Positions 47,167-57,691 of a DNA stretch of 64,000 nucleotides are shown piece after piece. The stretch lies in the NCBI GenBank assembly GCA_037976565.1, contig CP137680.1:14806325-14870324 (forward strand), in the 5' to 3' direction. This DNA is from Mesocentrotus franciscanus. Taxonomy: Eukaryota; Echinodermata; Echinoidea; Camarodonta; Strongylocentrotidae. Made by a program: the position numbers and the translations under genes. The notes under the pieces were generated by a model that did no database searches, was not told the origin of the DNA, and saw only the letters and a list, made by a program, of their open reading frames with translations. Every line of letters starts with the position of its first letter. Within the stretch, counting starts at the first letter, position 1.

Positions 47167-48103
47167 GGAAAAGGAATTCTAGCACTCATCTTGTGCCAAA
47201 AAAAATATGATCACTGGGATTACGAAATTCAGCTTGGTATTCGAGCATTAGTTTTGTGCTGAATTTCAACGCTGAATTCAAGCGCTTTTTTGCGCAGAAA
47301 TTCACATGCAATTCGAGCATTAGTTTTGTGCACAAATTCAGCTCAGCTGGGTATTCGAGTGTTAGTTGTGTGCTCAAATTACCACTTAAGTTGTTGACAA
47401 TGTACAAAATCAAATTGCGCTTCAGATGTAAAATTCAAAATGTAAAAAATTATTTCAGTCGAGAAGCAATAACATCAACCTGTACACTTCCGAATGGGTT
47501 TTTAATGCACAGCCACCATGTCCTTTCTTCGATAAAATGATTGAATTTCGTCGTCGAAAACCCCGGTCGTAAACAAACAATTCACATGCTGGTATACGCA
47601 AATTAGGGGCTTCTTTATCACATTTTTACATTAGCAAGCTGACGTTACCGAAAGTTGTACTAGTAGATAACCGGCTTCCCGACCAGCTTTTAATTCGAGT
47701 CGGGATCTAGAAAAGTACACCTAGGCGCATAGGCGCCGGAAGTAGGGGCAGAGGCGGTCGCCCCAAACGAAAAAGTGTGGGGGCAAACGCATTTTCGCCC
47801 AAAGAGCCCCGCAAAAAAATCAGCAGTAAAGGAGTAAAAATGGTTTGTATTTTTACTGGGGAGCTTGGGGGAGGGCAGTTGCCCCCCAAATAAGATTTAA
47901 ACGTGGTTTATATCTAATTCGATACCAGTGATTTACAAAATGTTGCTGAAATGACATGATTTTCCGGGATTTGTTCTCAATTTTTTTTCTTCAAATTATA
48001 CTTTTGTATACGTAAGTTGGAAAATTACAAATTCCCAAATATACAGTCAGGCAAAAATATGCTTATTTAGAAGGGTCCCGCGCCAATAATAATATAGTAG
48101 TGT

Positions 48104-48249
48104 ATGACTGCTTTGAGAGAACTTGTTTTTATACGCTCAAGGAAGGTTACAATTGTGCTATTGCCCGAGGCGTGCCGAGGGCAATAGCCCAATTGTAACC
48201 TTCCCGAGAGCGTATAAAACAACTATTTCTCGAATATTAAAGCAGTCAT
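48104..48249. mobile_element. Hairpin MITE, unit 3
   Basis: Copy of 34661-34808, with one G lost in the left arm and one A in the right. Confidence 0.85.
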
Positions 48250-49225
48250 TAATACTTTTATATGCCGAAAAATAGTCAACTTACCAATCAACTGGTAGAA
48301 CAGGAAGAGCAGAAATACATAGAATCTAGTTAGTGTTAGATCTAATAATATATTCAAATCTGTTGTTGAGAGGCACTGGAAAACCCATCCACTCAAGTTT
48401 TCACCCTAGCAGAGACTACCCAACGTGACGAGGGGCAAATAAGCTACAAGCTTTACGTCTCTACATCCAAGTAAAGTAGTCTAGACTACGTCTACCGCGG
48501 TGCGGTAAAGTTTAATACTCAGTACAATGTCAATGACAGTAGATCTCTAGACCCCTCTAGCCTAGTACACAACAAGTAATGTGTGGGACTCCACTGACTG
48601 TCATTTGACTATCATATAGACCTTACATTGGTGTGCTTGCTGTCAGCAGAATTAATCAAGTCTTGCATTTGATCATCATCAAGAAGTTGAAATCTTGGGA
48701 GAGTTTCTTCAGCCATTTTTGCCTTGTTTGGAATTCAGTACGATAGAGATTGCCGTACGGTCGTCTGCGCTACGAGTACGATGTATTAAAAATTGGTAAA
48801 TTAAGCTAGCGACCGATTATTCGCACACTTATGGTGTCCGTGCTCGCACAAACCAGTTCTTAACACGTAAACCAATGGGTATTTCAGCAAGACTGAACTA
48901 ATTTCCCGGTAATTGGAATTTTGCCGGGATTTTACCCTCGAACTATTACATGGCTTTGGCATTTTTCGGGAATAGTTAAAACAACGACTGCAATTTCGAC
49001 CAATCAGATGGCTGGATTTCTTAAGTGAGGTATGGGTATTTCAGCAAGACTGAACTAATTTCCCGGTAATTGGAATTTTGCCGGGATTTTACCCTCGAAC
49101 TATTACATGGCTTTGGCATTTTTCGGGAATAGTTAAAACAACGACTACAATTTCGACCAATCAGATGGCTGGATTTCTTAAGTGAGGTATATAATTAATA
49201 ATAATTTACGCTCCACTCGCTTCGC

Positions 49226-49994
49226 TGCCCAAAGTCCACTCCAAAATAACTTACTTTCAATAGAACCAGAAAAATCAGACAAAACAATCAAAAAAAGTTT
49301 GAGCAAAATCGGATAACTGATAAGAAAGTTATGAATTTGTAATGACATGAAAAACTTTGAAAATCACTACACAAATTGGCAACTCACTCATGAGTCTGTG
49401 ACGTATGGTCCTCACTATCCACTAATAATTTTCTTTATATTGATAATATAAATGTCCTATTCCCCTAAGAATTTTATTTCTTCACACCAGCATCCAAGTT
49501 AGATTGATAGTAATATGTTTTTGTGTTGTTGCACTAATATAGAGTATTTTTTTCCAGTTAAATCATGACAAATTTGAATTTTGATAAACTATTTATATAA
49601 AAATCAATAATTATGAATATACAATATTCAGAAAATAGTATCAATTCTTCAAAGTTCATAAAAGATTTTGTGAAATGTCATGCAAGCAATACGATACAAA
49701 TCATATAACCTGGGCAAAGGCATGGGAAATGAAGTTTTGGAGGATACAAAGGGAAATTAATGGGATTAAACTAAAATCAATTGACAAATAGTGAGGGCAT
49801 GACGTCACAAATTGATAACCAAATTGGCAATTTGTGTAGTGATTTCCATTGTTCCATAGTTTTACATACTTTTTCAAATATTCATAACTTTCTTATTTAT
49901 TTAGTCATCCGATTTTGCTCAGACCTTTTTGATTGGTGTGTCTGATTTTTCTGCTTCTATTGAAAGTAAGTTATTTTTGGATTGGACTTGTACT
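49226..49994. mobile_element. TTAA-type fold-back element, unit 3
   Basis: Copy of 35783-36550; the C run near 49462 is shorter (TTCCCCTAAG). Confidence 0.8.
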
Positions 49995-49996
49995 TT

Positions 49997-50550
49997 AACT
50001 GTGCTCTAGTATTTGATTTGCGTAATGTTCTTATGTTCTTACAAGGAGGTATGGGGTAAGATATTTTCTCGTTTGAAATCAGTTTCTCAGCAAAATTCAA
50101 ACACAGTTCCTTCCTTCTGTCAGCCAAAGAGGACAGATTCAATAGATTCAGCGCTGTCTCATATATGACTGGTAATTAGGTCCCAAGATTATTTTCAGAA
50201 TTCTTTTCTGCACCCTTTCTAGTCGGTCTACTTGTTCTTTAGTTAGGCCTCCGTTCCACACCGGCGAGGCATACTCTATACGAGGGTCTGCGGAAACCAG
50301 AGTAGATGGTGCAGAGATCTTCGGTTGGCAGTCCGTGACCATTCAGAATCCTGATAAGATGTATCCTTCCATTAGCACGTTTTATCATGAAATCAACATT
50401 ATCACTCCACTTTAAATCACAGCGGATATGAACTCCTAACAATTTGACAGACGTGGATTGCTTTAGAGGTTGTTGATCTATTTCCAGTGACAGTGGTATG
50501 GGGGGCTTTTTCATAAAACACACCTGCATACTCTCACATTTAGCAGACAT
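49997..50550 (-). pseudogene. LINE reverse-transcriptase fragment, unit 3
   Basis: Copy matching unit 2, including the same frame break. Confidence 0.85.
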
Positions 50551-50664
50551 TTAGTAGACACCAATAGTAATACTTACATGCTACATGATCAACCTTTTCT
50601 GATCGATTCCACACCCTTTCTTTCACAATACAGTCGCATGACCAGAACCCAACTTTATCTTTAA

Positions 50665-51255
50665 AGGGAAATCCGACCTTGATAGCAAACTTGTCTAGAA
50701 TAAAGCAGACAAATCAGAAAAGCTATACTGATGAAAGTTTGAATGAAATCGAACAACAAAAATTTAATTAGAAGGTTACGGTTTTTAAACTTGCAATTAC
50801 TATAGGTGTGGGCTCTTCAAATTGGCTGAATTGATAATGTCTATGTGATGTAGTGGCGGACAACTTTCCCCATTTGCTCCAATACACAAAAGGACTAAAA
50901 TTTCAACTTTTCATAAATGTATGACTCGGTATGGTCTGTTCTTTTTAGAGGACCTGTAATAATGTACTCGCCATAATATATTTTGAGTAGTGCCCCGAGG
51001 GTGAAGGCAATTGGGAGAAAAACAGAAATAAGTGATATTTGTGTACGGCGACATAGGGGAGAGTAATCCGCCACTACGTCACAATCCACTGACAAAATTG
51101 CCGATTTGAGATTCGCACAGATGTAGTGATCTCATATTTCAAACACTAATAAATTTCTTAATATTGGTCCGATTTATTTCAAACTTTCGCCATTCTGTTT
51201 CCATGATTGTTATGCTTTCATTCAAATGAACTTATTAGAAGGGTTGGATTGCCCT
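50665..51255. mobile_element. Complete TTAA-flanked fold-back element, holding the right breakpoint
   Basis: TTAA at 50661-50664 and 51256-51259. Ends AGGGAAATCCGACC and GGTTGGATTGCCCT are inverted repeats. The right edge of the triplication (51126) falls inside it. Confidence 0.8.
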
Positions 51256-51259
51256 TTAA

Positions 51260-51326
51260 GGGCAATTTTAATTAACTAACATTCAAATTGGATGCATACT
51301 TGTTAAACAAGGGTTGATCTTGACAA
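51260..51326. other. Short spacer
   Basis: No feature seen. Confidence 0.4.
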
Positions 51327-51500
51327 CCTGAAAGCTTATCCGAGGATTGCCCGACATAGCAACAAGTAATGTACGCAGACTTGATTTCACGTATCTTAGT
51401 TCATTGATTAATTACTAATAGGTTAATGGAATAACTCGTCACTATAGGTCCCCTGGGAAAGAAACATCCGTAAATTTGAATAATTATGTTAGTAAACCGG
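51327..51500. repeat. Dispersed repeat, copy 2
   Basis: Matches 13180-13350 in the same orientation (CAACCTGAAAGCTT, GCCCGACATAGCAAC, GGTTAATGGAATAACT). Confidence 0.65.
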
Positions 51501-52162
51501 CCTATTCCATGTTTTATTGCCTATAATCATGTTCGGATAATGTCTGGATAATTATTCATTTCACTTTCATGTTCGCACATTTCAATAGATGACACGCTAA
51601 CATAATCAACCTTGCGCATCGCTTGTCCAGACTTTCTATCAACCGTGTAGCCTACTCACAGTCATGATCAGAACTCAACTTTATCTTTAATTTGTGAAGA
51701 AAAGGAACAGTAATACAGTGGCCTTTTTAAGAATTAAGGAGCCCGGGGTATTAAAAAAAAAGCGCATTTTATCCCATTTTGGGTATGACGGGGTGACCAA
51801 AGTTCGCGGAGATTTTTAAAAATATTAGGAAATGTGATATTCGATCCATGATTTCTCATATTCTACACAAATTTATTCAGTTCAATTATTACCAAATGGA
51901 CTGCAAAGTTTTTGACTACAAATTGGTGCAACTAGAAAATTTATCGTAAAAGCAGTCCGGAGATATCGCGATCTCAAAATTCGATGACGGATCGGCATGC
52001 GCTGCAACTGACGAAAAAGTCATTCAAAAAACGAGACCTTAAATCGCGCACGGGAGTTTATAGCTGATTTATTAAAAAAAGCGATCCATCAAATATAAGA
52101 TGATTCTTACTTCATACTTACAATTTTGATGACATCTGCTTTCAAAATGAAGATTTCCAGAC
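51501..52162. other. Intergenic, nothing recognised
   Basis: Near 51600-51690 there is weak similarity to the segment at 37110-37215 (ATGATCAGAACTCAACTTTA). No gene. Confidence 0.4.
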
Positions 52163-52297
52163 CAGGCCCGTAGCCAGGGGGGCACGTGCCCACCAAAAAT
52201 TTCCAAGTTCACACACCCCTCCTCATAGACCCCTCCCCAGGACGTCGATCAATTACATGTATGTGCCCCCAAACATCAAACTCTGGCTACGGCCCTG
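52163..52297. mobile_element. Short TIR repeat CAGGCCCGTAGCCAG
   Basis: CAGGCCCGTAGCCAG and CTGGCTACGGCCCTG bound 135 bp of C/A-rich DNA. No clear target duplication. Confidence 0.6.
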
Positions 52298-53110
52298 AAC
52301 CCAGACCCATGTCGGTAAGTTCATATTTTTTTCGGAACGGACGCAAAAGATTTGATTTATTTATATCTGTTTGTTTTTCTTTTTCTTTTGCAGTTTAACA
52401 ATCATATAACAAACAAATCATTGCAAATTTTATACATGACAAAAGAGTATTATGTAGAATATAGTAAGGCTGGCTGTAACTAATCGAAAACAGCAAACAG
52501 GAGGGTTGACAAAGTAAGCAAAACTTGATAGCATGACTACCCTCAAAGGATTCATAATAATACAAAATGAAAAAATATGGAGGAAAAAATATTGGTAAAA
52601 GGGGAAAGAGAGAGAGAGAGAGAGAAAGAAAAAAAAGTAAGAGGGGTGACCGATTCACAGATTTATGTGGTAGTTGGATTTCAATTTGATATATGAAGAT
52701 AAAAAAGAAGATGCACATTTGAATATTGGGTAGCCAACTTGGGATGTATTATAGGATGAGAAGACTCGCGAGGTTTCTGGACAATGAATAAAAATGTGAG
52801 ATCAGCGAGCTGGTTTGTAAAGACTGTAAACCTAGGCCTGCGAGTCGGAGCCTTGAAATGTTTGTATACAAACCAATGTTTAGTCAGCATCCCAAGTAGT
52901 AGGCCACTCTTTATTCATACCGATTGGCCGATTTCTTCTACTTCTTTATGGATAATCTGCCGCCTCAGGCGCGCCGAAGCAGATTAGGATGGGGGAGAGT
53001 CCTGGAACAAAAATTCCAGGGGGCTCACCTTTCATGAGCAGTGGCGTAATGAGCAAAAACACTCTAACATGTTACATGCAGTCCCCGCGGAACGTTTTTC
53101 AAAGTGGAAT
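52298..53110. other. Intergenic with a small GA run
   Basis: (GA)n at about 52608-52628. Antisense open frames here are not supported by any family feature. Confidence 0.4.
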
Positions 53111-53111
53111 A

Positions 53112-53695
53112 TTAAAGCCCAAGTCCACTCCAAAAATAACTTGCCTTTAATAGAACCCGAAAAATCAGACAAACCAATCAAAAAAAGTTTGAGCAAAATG
53201 GGATAACTAATAAGAAAGTTATGAATTTTTGAAAAAGTATGTAAAACTAAAAAACAATGGAAATCACTACACAAATTGCCAATTTGGTTATCAGTTTGTG
53301 ACGTCATGTCCTCACTACTTATCAATTGTTTTATATAGTTTAATCCCATTAATTTCCTTTTATCCCCAAAACTTGATTTCCCATGCCTTTGCCCAGGTTA
53401 TATGATTTGTATCATATTGCGTGCATGACATTTCCCAAAATCTTTTATACATTTTGAAGAATTGATACTATATTTCTGAATATTGTATTTCATAATTATT
53501 GATTTTTATATAAATAGTTTATCAAAATTCAAATTTTTCATGATTTAACTGGAAAAAATTACTCTATATTCGTGCAACCACACAAAAACATATTACTATC
53601 AATCGAACTTGGATGCTGGTGTGAAGAAATAAAATTCTTAGGGGGGATAGGACATTTATATTATCAATATAAAGAAAATTATTAGTGGATAGTGA
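53112..53695. mobile_element. TTAA fold-back element, inverted relative of the one in the units
   Basis: TTAA then AGCCCAAGTCCACTCC at the left. The body reads as the reverse complement of 35783-36550 (CATTTCCCA, GAATTGATACTAT, TATATAAATAGTTTATC), ending AGTGGATAGTGAGGACC. The far terminus is missing. Confidence 0.8.
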
Positions 53696-53819
53696 GGACC
53701 ATAGTGAGGAATATAGATTTAAAGATAAAGACCAGTTCTGGTCATGCGATTGCATTGTAATAGAAACGTTGTGGAATCGATCAGAAAAGGTTGATCATCT
53801 AGCATATAAGTATTGGTGT
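53696..53819. repeat. Segment shared, inverted, with the tandem units
   Basis: TTTAAAGATAAAG, CTGGTCATGCGA and GGAATCGATCAGAAAAGGTT match the reverse complement of 37115-37220 in unit 1. Confidence 0.75.
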
Positions 53820-53927
53820 GTACTGCAAGTTTCTGGAATCATCAAAATGATAAGAAATTTGGCCCAGTCTTGGTAAAGTTACAAGTACTGTACACAGAAA
53901 GATGTATATGGGACTACGCGACCACGT
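53820..53927. repeat. Direct repeat flanking a LINE tail, copy 1
   Basis: About 105 bp (TTCTGGAATCATCAAAATGA, AAAGATGTATATGGGACTAC) repeated at 54344-54446 with about ten differences. Confidence 0.8.
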
Positions 53928-54343
53928 GCGCGATATCTATTTGGTCCCAATAGATATAATAATTTACCAAATATATCAATTAGTAGGCGGTTTCCCGGCA
54001 AAATTTGTATCATCACGTATTAGTCAAAACATATTCTTTCACATGATTGGTAATGAGAGCTTCCATTTCATTTTTTTTAGGGGCGTTTCCAAAACTGGTC
54101 TTTACCTTTAAGCAATATTATTGTTACCTGTTTAGCGAATTTTATTAATTTGTCTATAGGTGTACACTGATTTATTTAGAAAATTCAATCACTGTGTGAT
54201 ATCTCTTAATACGATTTGCTGGATAATTTTACTGTAGTTTATTTATGTTTGTATAATTATTTATGTGTTTACGCAATGTACAAATTCTGCAATTCAGCCA
54301 TCTGGCTGCAAATAAATTCTCAATAAAACCATTACCATTACCA
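53928..54343 (+). mobile_element. Probable LINE 3' UTR with (ATTACC)n tail
   Basis: Ends GCAAATAAATTCTCAATAAAACCATTACCATTACC, shown here only by its parts: AATAAA-like signals, then about two and a half ATTACC repeats (54325-54342). This resembles the 3' tail of CR1/Rex1-like LINEs, as at 16783. No coding part is left. Confidence 0.55.
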
Positions 54344-54446
54344 ATACTGCAAGGTTCTGGAATCATCAAAATGATAAGAAATCTTGCCCAGTCTTGTAAA
54401 AGTAACAAGCACTGTACAAAGAAAGATGTATATGGGACTACATAAA
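54344..54446. repeat. Direct repeat flanking a LINE tail, copy 2
   Basis: See 53820-53927. The two copies border the LINE-like 3' piece on each side. Confidence 0.8.
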
Positions 54447-56039
54447 CTAGTCATGTGGCCTAAAAATGAGGCCCTCATTTTTCAGCTGTTACATGTCATA
54501 TTTAGAATATGAAGGCATTTGAAGAGCCATGCTTTTCAGGGAACTTTTTCTTCTCTAATGTGCTTCCACACTTGCATAATAACAATGAAAACGCTCACAA
54601 ATTATTTTTGACCTCTCTCCAGAACTCAATTACCTTCTCTTTAAGTTGAAAAGAATGGTACGATGCATTATTTAGATTATAGGCCTACAAACTGAATGAT
54701 TTCACGGCCTATGTAGTTTGGTTTTGCTAACATTGATATTGTTTGCTTCTTGTTATGAATTTGATATTCTGATGATTTTATTCAGACCGTATTTAGGTAA
54801 AAAGATAACATGCAACCATTTTGTATACCAAGTAAATTTTACTTGGTATAATTTGGAATGTTGGAAGGAGAAAAACAAATTTTGTTTTTCTTCTACCAAA
54901 CTAGTAAAGCTTTTATAATTATGATCTTGTCGATCGTTTAGAATTGTGGAGCCCCACAGAATACCCCCCTATTTTTGTGTATCTTTGACTTACATGTATT
55001 TCTAGCACCCTCAGTCCCTCCCATTAGTTGATTAGGTACCCCCTCCTGCGAGTGGCCTCACCCAACAACTAAATCCAACTACACCAGCTGGGATACCTGG
55101 AGTGGCTCCTCACTTTGATTTGCCATGCATCCCAGTAATCAAGTATCTTTATTTTGTCTTCCTTAAAAGGTAAGAAAGAAACTTGTATTATTCAATTGTG
55201 TTATATTCCTGTTCTTCATAAAATATGTATTTCTAAGCTATTATCTTCACTATTTACATATCTTGTACTACTGGGTAAAGAGATATAATAATGGTCTTTG
55301 TATTGAGATGTTGGATTATATGATATTTTGACCATGAGGAGAGAATGTACTTTATTGCTGTACTATTATTTGGCTTGACTATACTTGTGTATATATATAT
55401 ATTCTTAGCCAAGAACAGGTATCACTATATATTATGCCAATGCACATTGTTACAGATTCTAGTTTTAGTTAGATACAGTTTGAATAGCGAAATGAGTGGT
55501 TCAAGTCCAGGTTAACTTTAACCCCCCGGTATCATGTATGAGTGAGTGTGGACACACCATGTGTATAATACTAGTGGGTTATCAGGATGTGGCAGTGCGT
55601 ACAGTGTGAACACAACTTCTTATCAAGGTTTATAATCCCCTCTCCCCCAAGCTTGACCGTCCACTGACCACGTGTGCAATAGGACACATGAACTCGCACA
55701 GTGTGGATAGAGTATATGCCATACACAAATGCTATGTAGAGTAGTGTTAGGGATAGAATGTGTTTGCCTTTTGACCCATGCTGGAAAATGGTGTTTTAGG
55801 TGGGAATGAAAGTTTGGTAAGGATAGAGTAGAGTCAGGGCCTGATTGCAAAAATGAGAAGACAAAGAAGTTCTGTTGGGAAATGCACTTGTTGAGAAACA
55901 AATGGCCACACTGTCTAGTAGTTAGCTAATGTTGGATTGGTTGATGTAATATTGTAATTGAAGACTTGCATAATCACAGTATGAAACTCATTGTATTATT
56001 ATATTGTTAGGAATGATAATTAAGGCTAAATGTTATTGG
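54447..56039. other. Intergenic, nothing recognised
   Basis: AT-rich. An inverted ACCAAGTAAATTTTACTTGGT palindrome lies near 54827-54847. No gene could be supported. Confidence 0.4.
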
Positions 56040-56045
56040 GGATTA

Positions 56046-56106
56046 CTCTCTCCCTCTCTCTCTCTCTTTATATCCTCTCTCCCTCTCTCTCTCTCTCTCT
56101 CTCCCA
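56046..56106. repeat. (CT)n microsatellite
   Basis: Interrupted CTCTCT runs over about 60 bp. Confidence 0.9.
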
Positions 56107-56639
56107 TCCTACCTCTGTAATGGTTACTCCTCCTCTTCACTCCCAAAGTACTTTGAATGTAACAATGAAATGAATATACAGGTACTTAGTAAACTATTAT
56201 TTGTTGACTAAACTATGAATAGATTAGAATATGAACTCTATGTAAGTGTAGATGAGATTCCAGTAAGAGGAAATCGTAATAGGCTATAATTGGTTGTAAG
56301 TTTGCTAGTACTATATTAGTGCAGACTATTGGTCTATTTGCCAGTTCTGGGAATATTGTAAGGAGTGTAGAATATATTAAAGTTGTTAAAGATGTATCTT
56401 TTCAAGCTCAGTATCTAGCTGAAAATACAGTATTGGATCAAATTGATGCAGATGAATATTGGAAAGTACATAAATAGTTATAAGGAAGTGTTATGAGTTT
56501 AGTCAGTATTAATGTGAATACCAAGACAAGAAGTGACTAGTTAGTTTATGGATTAGTGAAGGCTGAGAGTAGAATAGCATTCTAAGGGTCTATGTGCACA
56601 AAAGTATGAGGCGCCGTTTGTAAAACTATTATATAGACA

Positions 56640-57380
56640 AATTATATGTTATATAATCATTATTTAACAAATAATAACCATTATTTACATATAATGCAAG
56701 TAAATGTACAATTTTATTTGTAAATAATTCTTAACCCAGTTTCATTATTTATAAATAATTACAATTCATACTTCATTATTTATAAATAATTACAATTCAT
56801 ACTTCATTATTTATAAATAATTACAATTCACATTTCCATTATTTATAAATAATGACAAAATACGTTTCATTATTTATATATAATTGCCATTATTTATAAA
56901 TAATTACAATTCACATTTCCATTATTTATAAATAATGACAAAGTACGTTTCATTATTTATATATAATTGCCATTATATATAAATAATTACAAATCATATC
57001 TTCATTATTTATATATAATGACAAAATACATTATCATTATTTATATATAATTGCTATTATTTATAAATAATTACAATTCACATTTTCATTATTTATAAAT
57101 AATTACATTTCCAAATTCTATTATTTATAAATAATTACAATTCCCATTTTCATTGTTTATAAATAATTGCCCTTATTTATAAATGATTGCAATTCACATT
57201 TCCATTATTTATAAATAATAACGATTCCCTCTTTATTATTTATAAATAATAACTGTTCACGAACCTTTTATACATATATAATAAAAAGCGCATTTCCATT
57301 ATATATATATAATGAAAAGCGCACTTCCATTATATAATATATAATGAAAAGCGCAAAACCATTATATATAAATAATGATT
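56640..57380. repeat. Tandem array of ATTATTTATAAATAAT palindromes
   Basis: More than twenty palindromic cores spaced about 27-33 bp, at least eleven of them the exact 16-bp palindrome ATTATTTATAAATAAT. Variants keep the symmetry (ATTATATATATATAAT; TTATTTATATATAA is a partial one). Spacers are short and related (TACAATTCATACTTC, GACAAAATACG, GAAAAGCGCA). The last three or four units, from about 57280, use ATTATATATAT cores with GAAAAGCGCA spacers. No coding; not CRISPR (eukaryotic context, spacers also repeated). Confidence 0.88.
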
Positions 57381-57683
57381 GTACATGCAAATGTGGCAAT
57401 GGTGGTACCACCCATAATATGAATATTCATGATTTGGACTGTTATTATTATTCTTTATTCCAGGCACCTTTCCATTTTGTGCTCTTATCAGAAATCCTAC
57501 GTGCGGTTAATAAGTCTCTGTATCACTATTCTCCTTCTTTTTGTATGCAGATTTGGGTATAATGATTGATAACTGTAATCATTCCGATGATTTTAATAAA
57601 AATTATTCTCATATCTGTGATGGAATTTTTTTTACGTACGATTGCCTGAAGACAAGACTTTCGCTGCATGCATAGTTAATGTA

Positions 57684-57691
57684 TGACGTCA
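57684..57691. promoter_or_regulatory. CRE site TGACGTCA
   Basis: A perfect cAMP-response element 44 bp before a good splice donor (GATG|GTGAGT at 57736). Could mark a promoter for the putative transcript below. Confidence 0.4.

Larger units (their letters stand above)
30963..51126. repeat. Head-to-tail triplication of a ~6.72-kb unit
   Basis: Units run 30963-37688, 37689-44418 and 44419-51126 (6726, 6730 and 6708 bp). They match almost base for base; I saw only a handful of substitutions plus length changes in homopolymer and A/G-rich runs. The internal joins read GTAGTGATATCAATCG, fusing the right flank (GTAGTGATCTCAT at 51124) to the left one (GATTGATATCAATCG at 30960) with TGAT in common. 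No intact gene is inside. Confidence 0.95.
44419..51126. repeat. Tandem unit 3
   Basis: Same order as units 1 and 2, with shorter C and G runs (near 46357 and 47745) and GACAGGGCCCT in place of GACGGGGCCCT near 44521. Its right edge lacks the AATG found at both internal joins (CACAGATGTAG instead of CACAGAATGATGTAG). Confidence 0.95.

Noticed and set aside
56640..57380. CRISPR-like array of evenly spaced palindromic repeats
   Set aside because: The genome is animal, the spacers are themselves repeated and AT-rich, and there are no cas genes. It is a palindromic minisatellite.
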